A DNA stretch of 38,551 nt from Micrococcales bacterium 31B (GTDB taxonomy: Bacteria; Actinomycetota; Actinomycetes; Actinomycetales; Dermabacteraceae). The stretch is taken from assembly GCA_022803075.1 (NCBI GenBank), contig JAFFTF010000016.1, positions 1 to 38,551 of the forward strand. The letters are read 5' to 3'. The notes beneath the pieces are model-generated. The model made no database searches. It saw only the letters and a program-made list of their open reading frames with translations, and was not told the DNA's origin. Below, one piece after another: positions 25,001 to 32,763 of this stretch (position 1 is the first letter of the stretch; each line of letters begins with the position of its first letter). The translations under genes and the position numbers were made by a program.

Positions 25001-26014
25001 GGCGCGGGCCGCAAGGTGCTCGCCAAGTCGAAGGACCTCGACTCGCTGAAGCGTCGCCTCGCCACCCAGGTCAAGGCCTCACTCGAACAGGCCCTGCACG
25101 GCGGCGCTGGCGGCGCTGGGAGCGGCGCCCTGCGCGACGACTTCACGCGCACGGGCCTCACGACGTTCGACCTCGACGAGATCCCGCGCGAGCGCACGGT
25201 CCAGCAGGGCGCGTTCTCGGTGAAGGGATACCCGGCCCTCGTCGCGGAGCCCGGCGGCGTCGCCCTGCGCGTGCTGCCCACGCCGGGCGAACAGGCCAGG
25301 GCCCACCACGCGGGCGTCCTCGCCCTACTCGCGGCCGCCCTGCCCGACCCGACCGACGCGGCCCTGCGCCAGCTGCCCAACCCCTCGAAGCTCGCCATCA
25401 CGGCGAGCGCCTACGCCACCACCACCGAGCTCATGGCCGACCTGCGCCTCGCTGCGATTGAATTTGTGGCGGACGCCCGCGTGCCCGGCCTGGCCGTGTG
25501 GCAGCGGTCGGCTTTTGAGGGGCTGGTCGCTGCGGTGGCTCCCGAGCTCGCCCCGACGGTGCAGCGCGGCCTGGAGTGGGTGCTCGCCGCCCTGGAGGGG
25601 CAGCGCGCCGTGCTCGCCCAGATCAAGCGCATGAACTCGCTGTCGACGATGCAGGTGGCGGCGGAGGTGCGCGAACAGGCGCAGGCGCTGCTCGCGGATG
25701 GCTTCGTGAGGCGGGCAGGGTTTGCGCAGTTGCAGCATCTCGGGCGGTACCTGCAGGCGGCGGCGCAGCGGCTCGCCAAGTTTGAGGACGCCCCGCACCG
25801 CGACCGCGACGCCGCCAACCGCTGGCAGCTGGCCAAGGACGCCTACGACAAGCGCGTGTCGTTGCTGCCGGGCGAGCGGCGCGGGGACGCCGACGTGCGG
25901 GCGATCGCGTGGATGCTCGAGGAGTATCGCGTGCAGTTGTTCGCGCAGCACCTGGGGACGGCGCAGACGGTGTCGGACAAGCGCATTCAGCGAGCTATCG
26001 CCGACCTCGCGTAG
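22085..26014 (+). CDS. hrpA: HrpA-type ATP-dependent RNA helicase (DEAH box)
   Basis: 1309 aa, close to the usual length for bacterial HrpA. SF2 motifs in order: Walker A GATGSGKT (62-69), Ia TQPRRLAARSVAERIA, DEAH (159-162), III TSATID, V NVAETSLTVPGIKYVID, VI QRSGRCGRTSPG. They are followed by the winged-helix and ratchet domain (RLARLPVDPRIGRMILAA) and OB-like region, then the long HrpA-specific C-terminal DUF3418 part (from about residue 700; KIPPHVVSGRHFDTWWKK). It unwinds structured RNA in the cytoplasm and has been linked to mRNA processing and ribosome rescue. ATG 22085 is preferred; a TTG lies directly before it. Confidence 0.96.
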   Translation: MSSTQPRTGTQPRTPAPSKADERRARRMLSVPFITYPDLPVSDRRDEIKRAIAEHQVVIVAGATGSGKTTQLPKMCLELGRGINGLIGHTQPRRLAARSVAERIAEECRQPLGQAIGYQVRFTKQADLDTLVKVMTDGILLSEIQGDRLLRAYDTLIIDEAHERSLNIDVILGYLKQILPQRPDLKIIVTSATIDPERFSKHFDGAPIIEVSGRTYPVEVRYRPLVVDKQLGEDDDEFDDIHSVERDESQAIREAVDELSAEGPGDILVFLPGEREIRDTAEMLEGYLKGKHVEVLQLFSRLSASDQQKIFHPRGQGALRRIVLATNVAETSLTVPGIKYVIDSGLARISRYSQRTKVQRLPIEAISQASSNQRSGRCGRTSPGIAIRLFSEDDYLGRPEFTEPEILRTNLASVVLTMASLGLGDVAAFPFIEPPDSRAVADGVRLLEELGALEPSHRSAPRLTETGRQLARLPVDPRIGRMILAAQEIGCLREVLVIAAALSVQDPRERPLENPTAAQQMHKRFADETSDFMAFWNLWQYLRELRHEVSGTQFRKRVRTEYLHYLRIREWQDLHSQLKQFCRDLDFEPARADAPPAASDDIHRALLAGLLSHVGLYDANKREYQGARTVKFAIFPGSGLAKKSPDFVMAAELVETSRLWARGVAKIDPLWAEQVGTHLVKRQYSEPHWSKKRAAVMASEKVTLYGVPLVAGRSVTYARIDPELSRELFIRHALVEGEWETRHHFFRDNRALLREVEELEHRTRQRGLMVDDDTLFEFYDSKIPPHVVSGRHFDTWWKKQRHETPDLLNFTVDLVTSEVAAELDVNQFPQQWRQGDVTLELTYRFEQTAAHHRDDENLTDGLTVNIPVEILSRIDGTEFAWLVPGMREELITALIRGLDKSVRKYFVPAPERARQVLPEVTKQHGFLSLPLTEVLASELPHLPGVNHHALIRPSDFKPAELPPHLKPTFAVIGAGRKVLAKSKDLDSLKRRLATQVKASLEQALHGGAGGAGSGALRDDFTRTGLTTFDLDEIPRERTVQQGAFSVKGYPALVAEPGGVALRVLPTPGEQARAHHAGVLALLAAALPDPTDAALRQLPNPSKLAITASAYATTTELMADLRLAAIEFVADARVPGLAVWQRSAFEGLVAAVAPELAPTVQRGLEWVLAALEGQRAVLAQIKRMNSLSTMQVAAEVREQAQALLADGFVRRAGFAQLQHLGRYLQAAAQRLAKFEDAPHRDRDAANRWQLAKDAYDKRVSLLPGERRGDADVRAIAWMLEEYRVQLFAQHLGTAQTVSDKRIQRAIADLA

Positions 26015-26163
26015 GGGTTGGCGGGGCGCGTGCCGCGAGCCCGGCTCTCCACGTGTCTGACTATTTCTGACCGTTTGAACCTTTATTCGCCGAATAGTGG
26101 TCAATCTCGCACCCTCGTGGCGCCATCGCGTAGCGTGGAGATACCTCACCTGCTAGGAGCATC

Positions 26164-28242
26164 ATGCCCGCGAAAACCCCCCTCGCCCTCGGCCCCTCGG
26201 CCTGGCCGCTCGGCCTCGATCAGATCGGCTACGGCGGCGACTACAACCCCGAGCAATGGCCCCGCGAGGTGCGCAAGCGCGACCTCGAGCTCATGCGCGG
26301 GGCCGGAGTCAACTTTCTCTCGGTCGGCATCTTCTCGTGGGCCAAGCTCGAACCCCGCGAGGGCGAATACGACTTCGACTGGCTCGACGAGGTGCTCGAC
26401 GACCTGCACTCCATCGGAGTGCGCGTCGCGCTCGCGACCGCGACGGCCGCCCCGCCGCCGTGGCTGACCACCAAGCACCCCGAGATCTTGCCCGTGAGCA
26501 GCACGGGCGTGGTGCTGGGCCAGGGCTCGCGCCAGTCGTACTGCCCCAACAGCCCCGTCTACGCCGAGTATTCGGCGGGCATCACGCGCCGCGTCGCCGA
26601 GCGCTACCGCGAGCACCCCGCGCTCGCCCTCTGGCACGTCGACAACGAGCTCGGCTGCCATAACTTTCACTGCTACAGCCCCGACTGCGTGCTTGCATTT
26701 CGCGAATGGCTCGGCAAGCGCTACGGCGCGGTCGAGGCGGTCAACCACGCGTGGGGCACCGCGTTCTGGTCACAGGGCTACTCGACCCTCGACGAGATCA
26801 ACCCCCCGGCCGCGGCGCCGACGTTTCTGAACCCCACGCAGCAGCTCGACTACCAGCGCTTCTTGTTCGACTCGCAGCGCGAGGTCTTCCGGCGCCTCGT
26901 GTCCGTGCTGCGCGAGGTCACCCCCGGGGTGCCCGCCACCACCAACTTCATGCTGGCGGGCAGCAAAGACCTGAACTACCTGCGCTGGGGCGAAGACATG
27001 GACGTCGTCGCAAACGACCATTACACCCAGGCGGCGAACCACGAGCGCCACATCGAGCTGGCCATGAGCGCCGACATGACTCGCGCCGCGGCCCGCTCGA
27101 ACCCGTGGATCCTCATGGAACACTCCACCTCGGCCGTCAACTGGCAGCCGATTAATCGCGCCAAGCCCGACGGCGAAATGCTGCGCAATTCGCTGAATCA
27201 CCTGGCCCGGGGCGCCGACTCCATCATGTTTTTCCAGTGGCGGCAGGGGCGCGCGGGCAGCGAAAAGTTCCACTCCGCGATGGTGCCGCACGCCGAACGC
27301 GACTCCGTCGTGTGGCGCAACACCGTCGCCCTCGGCGCGGCACTCAGGGCCCTCGCCCCGGTGAAGGGCACGCGCGTGCGCGCCGAGGCCGCGATCATGG
27401 TTGACAGCGAGGCCTGGTGGGCCAGCGAAATCGACTGCAAGCCCAGCGAGGCGCACCGCTACGGCACCGAGGTGGCCGAGGCCTACCGCGAGCTGTGGCG
27501 GCGCAACATCACCACCGACTTCGTGCACCCCTCGTGGGACCTCACGGGCTACCGACTCATCGTCGTGCCCGCTCTGTACCTCGTGAACGACGCCGACGCC
27601 GAACGCCTCACCGCCGCCGTCGCGGCGGGCGCCACCGTCGTGATCACCTACTTCAGCGGCATCTCCGACGAGAACGATCACGTGCGACTCGGCGGCTACC
27701 CCGGCGCCTTCAAGCAGTTGCTCGGCATTCACACCGACGAGTTTTACCCCCTGCTCGCCGACGAACAGGTCGAATTCGATACGGGCGGTCACGCGCACAT
27801 CTGGACCGAACGCATCGAAACGCGGGGGGCCGAGGCACGTATCACCCTGGCGTCCGGCCCGCTCCAGGGCTGGCCCGCCGTCACCCGCGCCACCCACGGC
27901 GCGGGCACCGCGTGGTACCAGGGCGTTGACCTGGACCGGGCCACGCGGGCGTCCCTCTACGACGAGATTTTGGCGGACGCCTCGGTGGCCCCCTTGCGCG
28001 AGCTGCCCGCCCCGGTTGCGGGGCCCGCGGGCGGTTCGTTGCGCGGGGCGAGCGAACCGGTAGAGGCGCAGGTCGAGCTCGTGCGACGCACGGGGGAGCA
28101 GGGGTCGTTCCTCTTCGTGTTCAACCACGGCGATGCGCTCGCCGAGGTGCCCGCGCGCGGCCTTGAGCTGCTGCGCGGCCAGGAGGTCGACGGCGTGGCC
28201 CATGTTCCGGGCGGCGGCGTCGCGGTGATTCAGGAGGCGTAA
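26164..28242 (+). CDS. GH42 beta-galactosidase
   Basis: 692 aa, ATG at 26164 with AGGAG upstream. The TIM barrel opens with YGGDYNPEQWP and NFLSVGIFSWAKLEP, and has TAAPPPWL. Catalytic residues are acid/base E162 in WHVDNELGCH and nucleophile E319 in LMEHSTSAVNWQ; DSIMFFQWRQGRAGSEKFHSAMV is the conserved late barrel strand. A trimerisation domain follows from about 400 and a small beta domain ends the protein. There is no signal peptide, so it works inside the cell on imported galactosides. The nagB gene follows after 2 nt, suggesting that its natural substrate contains an amino sugar, for example a galactosyl-N-acetylhexosamine (inference). Confidence 0.95.
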   Translation: MPAKTPLALGPSAWPLGLDQIGYGGDYNPEQWPREVRKRDLELMRGAGVNFLSVGIFSWAKLEPREGEYDFDWLDEVLDDLHSIGVRVALATATAAPPPWLTTKHPEILPVSSTGVVLGQGSRQSYCPNSPVYAEYSAGITRRVAERYREHPALALWHVDNELGCHNFHCYSPDCVLAFREWLGKRYGAVEAVNHAWGTAFWSQGYSTLDEINPPAAAPTFLNPTQQLDYQRFLFDSQREVFRRLVSVLREVTPGVPATTNFMLAGSKDLNYLRWGEDMDVVANDHYTQAANHERHIELAMSADMTRAAARSNPWILMEHSTSAVNWQPINRAKPDGEMLRNSLNHLARGADSIMFFQWRQGRAGSEKFHSAMVPHAERDSVVWRNTVALGAALRALAPVKGTRVRAEAAIMVDSEAWWASEIDCKPSEAHRYGTEVAEAYRELWRRNITTDFVHPSWDLTGYRLIVVPALYLVNDADAERLTAAVAAGATVVITYFSGISDENDHVRLGGYPGAFKQLLGIHTDEFYPLLADEQVEFDTGGHAHIWTERIETRGAEARITLASGPLQGWPAVTRATHGAGTAWYQGVDLDRATRASLYDEILADASVAPLRELPAPVAGPAGGSLRGASEPVEAQVELVRRTGEQGSFLFVFNHGDALAEVPARGLELLRGQEVDGVAHVPGGGVAVIQEA

Positions 28243-28244
28243 CC

Positions 28245-29027
28245 ATGGAGGTCATCGTTCAACCCGACGCGGCGGCGTGCGCGAAGCTCGGCGCCGACGC
28301 CATCGCGGGCCTCGTGACGAGGCACCCCAGCGCCGTGCTGGGGCTCGCCACGGGGTCGTCGCCCCTTGGCATCTACGACGAGCTGATCGCGCGCTACAAG
28401 GCAGGCGCGGTGTCGTTCGCCGAGGTCACCACCTTTTCTCTCGACGAGTACGTGGGGCTGCCGCGCGAGCACTACGAGTCGTATCACTCGGTGATTCGGC
28501 GGGTCTTCACCGATCAGATCGACATCGACCCGGCGCGCGTGCACGGGCCCGATGGCGAAGCGACGGAGATTGCGGCCGAGTGTGCGCGCTACGAGACGGC
28601 GATCCGCAGCGCGGGGGGCGTGGACCTGCAGATCTTGGGCATCGGCACGACCGGCCACATCGGCTTTAACGAGCCCGGTTCGTCGCTCGCGTCGCGCACC
28701 CGACTGAAGACCCTGACCCCGCGCACGCGCGAAGACAATGCGCGGTTCTTCGACTCGATCGACGACGTGCCGATGCACGTGCTGACGCAGGGCATCGGCA
28801 CGATCATGGACGCGCGGCACCTGCTGCTGGTTGCGACGGGCGAGGCGAAGGCCGATGCCGTGCGCGAGCTGGTGGAGGGGGCCGTGTCGGCGCGCTGGCC
28901 CTGCACGATCATGCAGCATCACCCGCACGTGACCGTGCTGCTGGACGAGGCCGCCGCGGCGAAGCTCGACCTGGCAGAGTATTACGCATATACCTACGCG
29001 AAGAAGCCGGCGTGGCAGACGCTGTAG
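28245..29027 (+). CDS. nagB: Glucosamine-6-phosphate deaminase
   Basis: 260 aa, full length. It converts glucosamine 6-phosphate to fructose 6-phosphate and ammonia, the entry of amino sugars into glycolysis. Motifs: LGLATGSSPLGIYDELI (substrate phosphate loop), TFSLDEYVGL with the general base at D67, GTTGHIGFNEPGSSLASRT with H138 and E143, and LLLVATGEAKADAVRELVEG. In most relatives the residue two before that His is Asp (E. coli D141) or Asn, but here it is Thr136, so the catalytic dyad is altered. The start is ATG 28245 with a GGAGG in the end of the GH42 gene. No nagA or kinase gene is next to it. Confidence 0.94.
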   Translation: MEVIVQPDAAACAKLGADAIAGLVTRHPSAVLGLATGSSPLGIYDELIARYKAGAVSFAEVTTFSLDEYVGLPREHYESYHSVIRRVFTDQIDIDPARVHGPDGEATEIAAECARYETAIRSAGGVDLQILGIGTTGHIGFNEPGSSLASRTRLKTLTPRTREDNARFFDSIDDVPMHVLTQGIGTIMDARHLLLVATGEAKADAVRELVEGAVSARWPCTIMQHHPHVTVLLDEAAAAKLDLAEYYAYTYAKKPAWQTL

Positions 29028-29079
29028 GTGCGGGGCGGCCGCGCGAGTGTCGGTCGCCGGTTCGAAGCAGGAGTACAGC

Positions 29080-29391
29080 ATGAAGATCACGATGATGGCG
29101 GGGCTCGACGAGCCGGGCGGCCCGGGCTCGCCCGGAGGCCCCGAGCAGCCGGGTGGCCCGGGCACGCAGCGCTCGTCGAGCGCGTTGCTTGAACGCGAGG
29201 AACAGCTCGCCGAGCCGGGCGACCACGAGCGGTTCTCGCATTATGTCGAGAAGTCGAAGATCACGGCGTCGGCGGTGTCGGGCGACCCCGTGATCGCGCT
29301 GTGCGGCAAGGTGTGGGTGCCGGGTCGCGACCCGTCGAAGTTTCCCGTGTGCCCCGAGTGCAAAGAGATCTACGAGTCGCTGAAGAAGTAG
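29080..29391 (+). CDS. DUF3039 protein
   Basis: 103 aa from ATG 29080, preceded by AGGAG; an upstream ATG-like start at 29047 lacks this site. Residues 1-30 are a low-complexity Pro/Gly segment (EPGGPGSPGGPEQPGGPG). The remainder is the actinobacterial DUF3039 domain: DHERFSHYVEKSKITASAVSG, then PVIALCGKVWVPGRDPSKFP and VCPECKEIYESL. The spaced LCGK and CPEC cysteines probably bind zinc. Function is unknown. The gene is monocistronic and closes with a strong terminator. Confidence 0.92.
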   Translation: MKITMMAGLDEPGGPGSPGGPEQPGGPGTQRSSSALLEREEQLAEPGDHERFSHYVEKSKITASAVSGDPVIALCGKVWVPGRDPSKFPVCPECKEIYESLKK

Positions 29392-29400
29392 CTGGGTGGG

Positions 29401-29440
29401 GCCCGGCGGTGACGCTTCGTCGCCGTCGGGCCTCCTTTTT
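29401..29440 (+). terminator. Rho-independent terminator after the DUF3039 gene
   Basis: A 14-bp stem with two G-T pairs (arms 29401-29414 and 29418-29431) has a 3-nt loop and is followed by CTCCTTTTT. Confidence 0.88.
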
Positions 29441-29451
29441 GGAGGTCTACG

Positions 29452-29461
29452 CAAACGTTTG
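29452..29461. promoter_or_regulatory. Palindromic operator candidate CAAACGTTTG before the SDR genes
   Basis: A perfect 10-bp palindrome with the central CG typical of LacI-family operators, about 95 nt before the first SDR start. It differs from the ACACGTGT operators at 11019/11060/16806, so another regulator, not encoded in this window, would bind it. Confidence 0.55.
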
Positions 29462-29514
29462 GGTAATTCCCTGCGCGCGGCGTTTTCAGGGTGCATCATG
29501 GTGCCGCAAGCACT

Positions 29515-29548
29515 GCAAGACCGAAAGACCCGCAAGACCGAAAGGCCC
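29515..29548 (+). repeat. 17-bp tandem duplication in the leader of the first SDR gene
   Basis: gcaagaccgaaagaccc (29515-29531) is followed at once by gcaagaccgaaaggccc (29532-29548), with one mismatch. The second copy contains the GAAAGG that serves as ribosome site, and the first copy carries a weaker GAAAG. Confidence 0.8.
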
Positions 29549-29553
29549 ACACC

Positions 29554-30339
29554 ATGAATCTGCAGCGAGACGACGGACTCGACGGCAAGGTCGCCGTCAT
29601 CACGGGCGGGGCTAGCGGCATCGGCGCCGCCCTCGCCGTGGCCTATGCGCGCGCCGGAGCGCACAGCGTCATCGGCGTGTATCCGGGAGACCCGCACTCG
29701 CCCGACGACACTCGGCGCCGGGTCGCCGAGCTCGGCCGCGACTGCCGGGCCATCGAGATGGACGTGCGCGACAGCGAGGGCAACGAACGCCTCGCGCAGG
29801 CCGCCCTCGATGCGCACGGGCGGCTCGACATCGCCGTGGCCGCCGCGGGCATTTTGCGCCGCAACGCGCTCGCCGAGATGACCGACGCGGCGTGGGACGA
29901 CATGCTGAGCGTCGACCTCGGCGGCGTCATGCGCACGTTCAAGAGCTGCGCCGCGCGCATGAGCGGCCCCGGGGCGATGGTCGCCGTGTCGTCCATCGCG
30001 GGCGGGGTCTACGGTTGGGACGACCACAGCCACTACTCTGCCGCGAAGGCGGGCGTGCTGGGGCTCTGCCGCGCGCTGGCAACCGAGTTGGCCCCCCGGG
30101 GCATCCGCGTCAACGCCGTCGTGCCCGGCCTCATCGAGAGCCCCCAGTCACTCGACGAGGTGAACTCGCTCGGCAAGGCGGGACTGCTCGCCGCGGGCGC
30201 CTCGATTCCGCTCGGCCGCGTCGGCACGGTCGACGAGGCCGCTCGCGTGATCAGGTTTCTGACCTCGGACGATTCGGGCTACGTGACGGGTCAGCAGTTT
30301 CTCGTCGACGGCGGCCTCACGGTCAAGTGGCCGAGTTAG
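29554..30339 (+). CDS. SDR-family NAD(P)-dependent oxidoreductase (first of two)
   Basis: 261 aa from ATG 29554, with GAAAGG upstream. Rossmann motif TGGASGIG at 17-24, AAAGILRR-type NAG equivalent in mid-protein, catalytic Ser in VAVSSIAGG, and YSAAK with Y161 and K165. The C-terminal GYVTGQQFLVDGGLTVKW is the usual ending of classical SDRs. It would oxidise a hydroxyl or reduce a keto group of a small polar substrate. Two adjacent SDRs behind a LacI-type palindrome suggest sugar, polyol or sugar-acid catabolism; the exact substrate is not readable. Confidence 0.9.
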   Translation: MNLQRDDGLDGKVAVITGGASGIGAALAVAYARAGAHSVIGVYPGDPHSPDDTRRRVAELGRDCRAIEMDVRDSEGNERLAQAALDAHGRLDIAVAAAGILRRNALAEMTDAAWDDMLSVDLGGVMRTFKSCAARMSGPGAMVAVSSIAGGVYGWDDHSHYSAAKAGVLGLCRALATELAPRGIRVNAVVPGLIESPQSLDEVNSLGKAGLLAAGASIPLGRVGTVDEAARVIRFLTSDDSGYVTGQQFLVDGGLTVKWPS

Positions 30340-30349
30340 GGTGGACGCG

Positions 30350-31102
30350 ATGATGGGCCAGTTGGCAGGTAAGACCGCGGTGGTCGTGGGCGCGGCCAGC
30401 GGCATCGGCGCCGCGATCGCCACGCTGTTCGCCCGCGAGGGCGCGCAGCTCGCCCTGCTTGACCTCGCGGAGGACGCCCTCGGAGAGGTCTCCGCGCGGT
30501 GCCGTGGCGCAGGGGCGGAGGTATTCGCGAGTGCCGTGGACGTGGCGTCCGGCCCCTCCGTGGAGGAGGCCCTGAACGCGGCCGCGAAGGCCCTCGGGGG
30601 AATCGACATCGTGGTCAACAGCGCGGGAATCCTGGACGAGACCCCGTTGCTCGACATGACCACCGAGACGTGGGAGCGCACCCTCGCGGTCGACCTCACG
30701 GGCGTGTTTCACACCTCTCGGTTCGCGGCCCCACACCTCATCGCACGGGGCGGCGGGCGCATCATCAACGTGGCCTCGCAGCTCGGCATCAAGGGCGGAG
30801 TGGGCCTCTCGCACTACGTGGCCGCCAAGGCGGGCGTCATCGGCCTGGGCAAGGCGCTCGCGCTGGAACTCGCGCCGCACGGCATTCTCGTCAACACGAT
30901 CGCGCCGGGCCCGGTGGAGACCCCGCTGATCGGTGCGCTGTCGGAGGAGTGGAAGGCGGCCAAGCGCCGCGAACTTCCGCTCGGCCGCTTTGGCAGGCCT
31001 GAGGACATCGCGCCCACGGCGCTGCTGCTCGCCACGTCACCGGGCGGCGACCTCTACACGGGCCAAACGCTCGGCCCCAACAGCGGCGACGTGATGCCCT
31101 AG
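30350..31102 (+). CDS. SDR-family NAD(P)-dependent oxidoreductase (second of two)
   Basis: 250 aa. The start is placed at ATG 30350, with GGTGGA just upstream; GTG 30341 and ATG 30353 are alternatives. Rossmann motif VGAASGIG near 13-20, NSAGI in mid-protein, and Y156/K160 in SHYVAAKAG, with the serine in NVASQLG. The final segment (GDLYTGQTLGPNSGDVM) departs from the usual GQxxxVDGG ending, so the cofactor-side loop may differ. It follows the first SDR by 10 nt and must share its transcript. Its stop interlocks with the convergent deacetylase stop in CTAG. Confidence 0.89.
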   Translation: MMGQLAGKTAVVVGAASGIGAAIATLFAREGAQLALLDLAEDALGEVSARCRGAGAEVFASAVDVASGPSVEEALNAAAKALGGIDIVVNSAGILDETPLLDMTTETWERTLAVDLTGVFHTSRFAAPHLIARGGGRIINVASQLGIKGGVGLSHYVAAKAGVIGLGKALALELAPHGILVNTIAPGPVETPLIGALSEEWKAAKRRELPLGRFGRPEDIAPTALLLATSPGGDLYTGQTLGPNSGDVMP

Positions 31103-32478
31103 CGGGTGCCCGAGATGCTCGGCGGCCGCGCGGGGTCGATCACCGACTTCGGGTCGAAGAAGGCGCTGAGCACGGGGCGGCCGTTCATAGCGGCCTTCAG
31201 GGAGATGCCGTCGATGTTGATGCGCGCCTGGCGCAGGGCGTCCGGGGTGAGCTGGCCCCAGGCGGGGGTCGAGCCGTCCACGTTGAAGAAGAAGTTGAAG
31301 CCCTGATCTTTGAGGTAGGCGAACTTGGGGTTGTCGCGCGTGTACTTGTCGACGCCCGAGATGTCGGCGCCGAACGGATAGATCAGCAGGTCGGTGGGGC
31401 CGACGATGGGCTTGACCTCGTCCATCCAGCGCTGGTTGTCGACCTGAATGCGCGACACCGAATTGCTGGTGCAGCTGATGTGACCCCACGAGTGCGAGGC
31501 GAACTCCCAGCCGTCGGCCTTCAGGGCGTCGGCTACGCGCTTGGCTTCCGCCGTGTCCGCTGCGAAATTGGGGTTTGAATCCTTGTAATAATACGCCGAG
31601 GTGCGATAGCCCAATACGCCGTTGTAGCCGGTCACGGCGAGGATTCCCTTGGCGCCCTCGTGCGAAAAGTCGGGATGTTTATCAATAAAGTCATCCAAAA
31701 TCGGCACCACGTCATAGGCGCCGCGGGTTACTTTGCCAGTTTTCGGATCTTTATATTCGTTGACGACCTTGCCATTGTCGATAACGAGTTTGGTAGCGAA
31801 TCCGTCGTTCTCCATGTACTCGTAATAGTTCACGTCGTCGACCGAGAGCACGAACGGCTGCTTACCCTCGGGCAGCATGAGCGGCTTGGGGGTCATCGTG
31901 CCATCCGGCGCGACCGTCGCGAGCTGGTGCGGGCTCACGAGCACGTAGCCCTTGGCGTACATCTGCTCGATGACCTTCTTGAACTCGTCGACCGAGACCA
32001 TGAAGTCGAGGTAACCGGGGCCGTCGTTGGGAGCGTTGAACGCGACCTTGGCATCTACGGCGAGCGAGTGCACGAAAATGTGGCTGACCTTGGAGTTGTC
32101 GGGCCACTGCACGAGATTCGCGGCCGGTTGTGGGGCGGACGCCGCGGGGCTGGCCTGGCCCGTTGCGCCCGCGCCGGTTGCGGGGGAGCCGCCCGCGGAG
32201 TCGGCGTCGCCGGAACCTGGGGCACCGTTGTCAACTGGGCTGGCTGGGTCGGCTGGGGTTCCCGTGTTTCCCGGTGCGAGGGTCGAGCCGTCGGGGCCCG
32301 TGGTCCTGGTCGTGTCGGCTCGTGGTGCGGGCGAGGCGGTGCTGAGCGTGCGCCCTCCGGTCGCGTTGCTTGAGCCCCCCGAGGTCTGAGCGGCGCATCC
32401 GGTAAGCACTAGAGATGTCAACGCGATGGCGGCGGTGAGGCGGCGAAGGCGTGGCTTATTGGGCATGACTTTAGGCAT
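31099..32478 (-). CDS. Polysaccharide-deacetylase-like lipoprotein
   Basis: 459 aa. The lipoprotein signal ends LVLTGC with the lipid cysteine at 28. A disordered Ser/Thr/Pro/Gly/Ala linker runs to about 118 and reaches through the wall. The catalytic part has SVDDVNYYEYM in place of the NodB TFDDG motif and FASHSWGH for the metal-binding HxxxH, both fitting CE4-type enzymes of the DDVNYY subgroup, plus LIYPFGADIS. It probably removes acetyl groups from cell-surface glycans, though this subgroup is poorly characterised. The start is ATG 32478 with AAGGAG upstream. The gene stands alone on the minus strand. Confidence 0.85.
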   Translation of the reverse strand: MPKVMPNKPRLRRLTAAIALTSLVLTGCAAQTSGGSSNATGGRTLSTASPAPRADTTRTTGPDGSTLAPGNTGTPADPASPVDNGAPGSGDADSAGGSPATGAGATGQASPAASAPQPAANLVQWPDNSKVSHIFVHSLAVDAKVAFNAPNDGPGYLDFMVSVDEFKKVIEQMYAKGYVLVSPHQLATVAPDGTMTPKPLMLPEGKQPFVLSVDDVNYYEYMENDGFATKLVIDNGKVVNEYKDPKTGKVTRGAYDVVPILDDFIDKHPDFSHEGAKGILAVTGYNGVLGYRTSAYYYKDSNPNFAADTAEAKRVADALKADGWEFASHSWGHISCTSNSVSRIQVDNQRWMDEVKPIVGPTDLLIYPFGADISGVDKYTRDNPKFAYLKDQGFNFFFNVDGSTPAWGQLTPDALRQARINIDGISLKAAMNGRPVLSAFFDPKSVIDPARPPSISGTR

Positions 32479-32578
32479 GGTGACTGACTCCTTGCATTTC
32501 TTTGTTGGTGCGCTTCGCGGCGCGGCAAACCACTTTGCACGCGGGCGCCAGAAATGCGGTCAAGGCCCGAGCACTTTT

Positions 32579-32607
32579 ATTTTATCGGCAGTGTAATTAG
32601 TTGTCTT
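32579..32607 (-). promoter_or_regulatory. Promoter candidate of the deacetylase-like gene
   Basis: On the minus strand, AAGACA (32607-32602) and TAAAAT (32584-32579) are separated by 17 nt in an AT-rich patch, about 100 nt before the start codon. Confidence 0.55.
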
Positions 32608-32763
32608 GCCGAAAGTAGTGGCATGTAGCTGATGGTGATGTAGTGGAGATGCCGGGTCCGCGGCCTGGCACCCCTGGTGCGTCGCGCCATGCAAGATTCA
32701 CCACAGTCGACAGGCGGCGCGCGGCGGGCATCTACGCGCCAAGTTCACTACCCTAGATACACC

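Noticed and set aside
24061-25461. Long Arg-rich open frames inside hrpA, GH42 and other genes on either strand
   Set aside because: High GC removes stop codons from the other frames; these have repetitive Arg/Ala/Pro composition and no ribosome sites.
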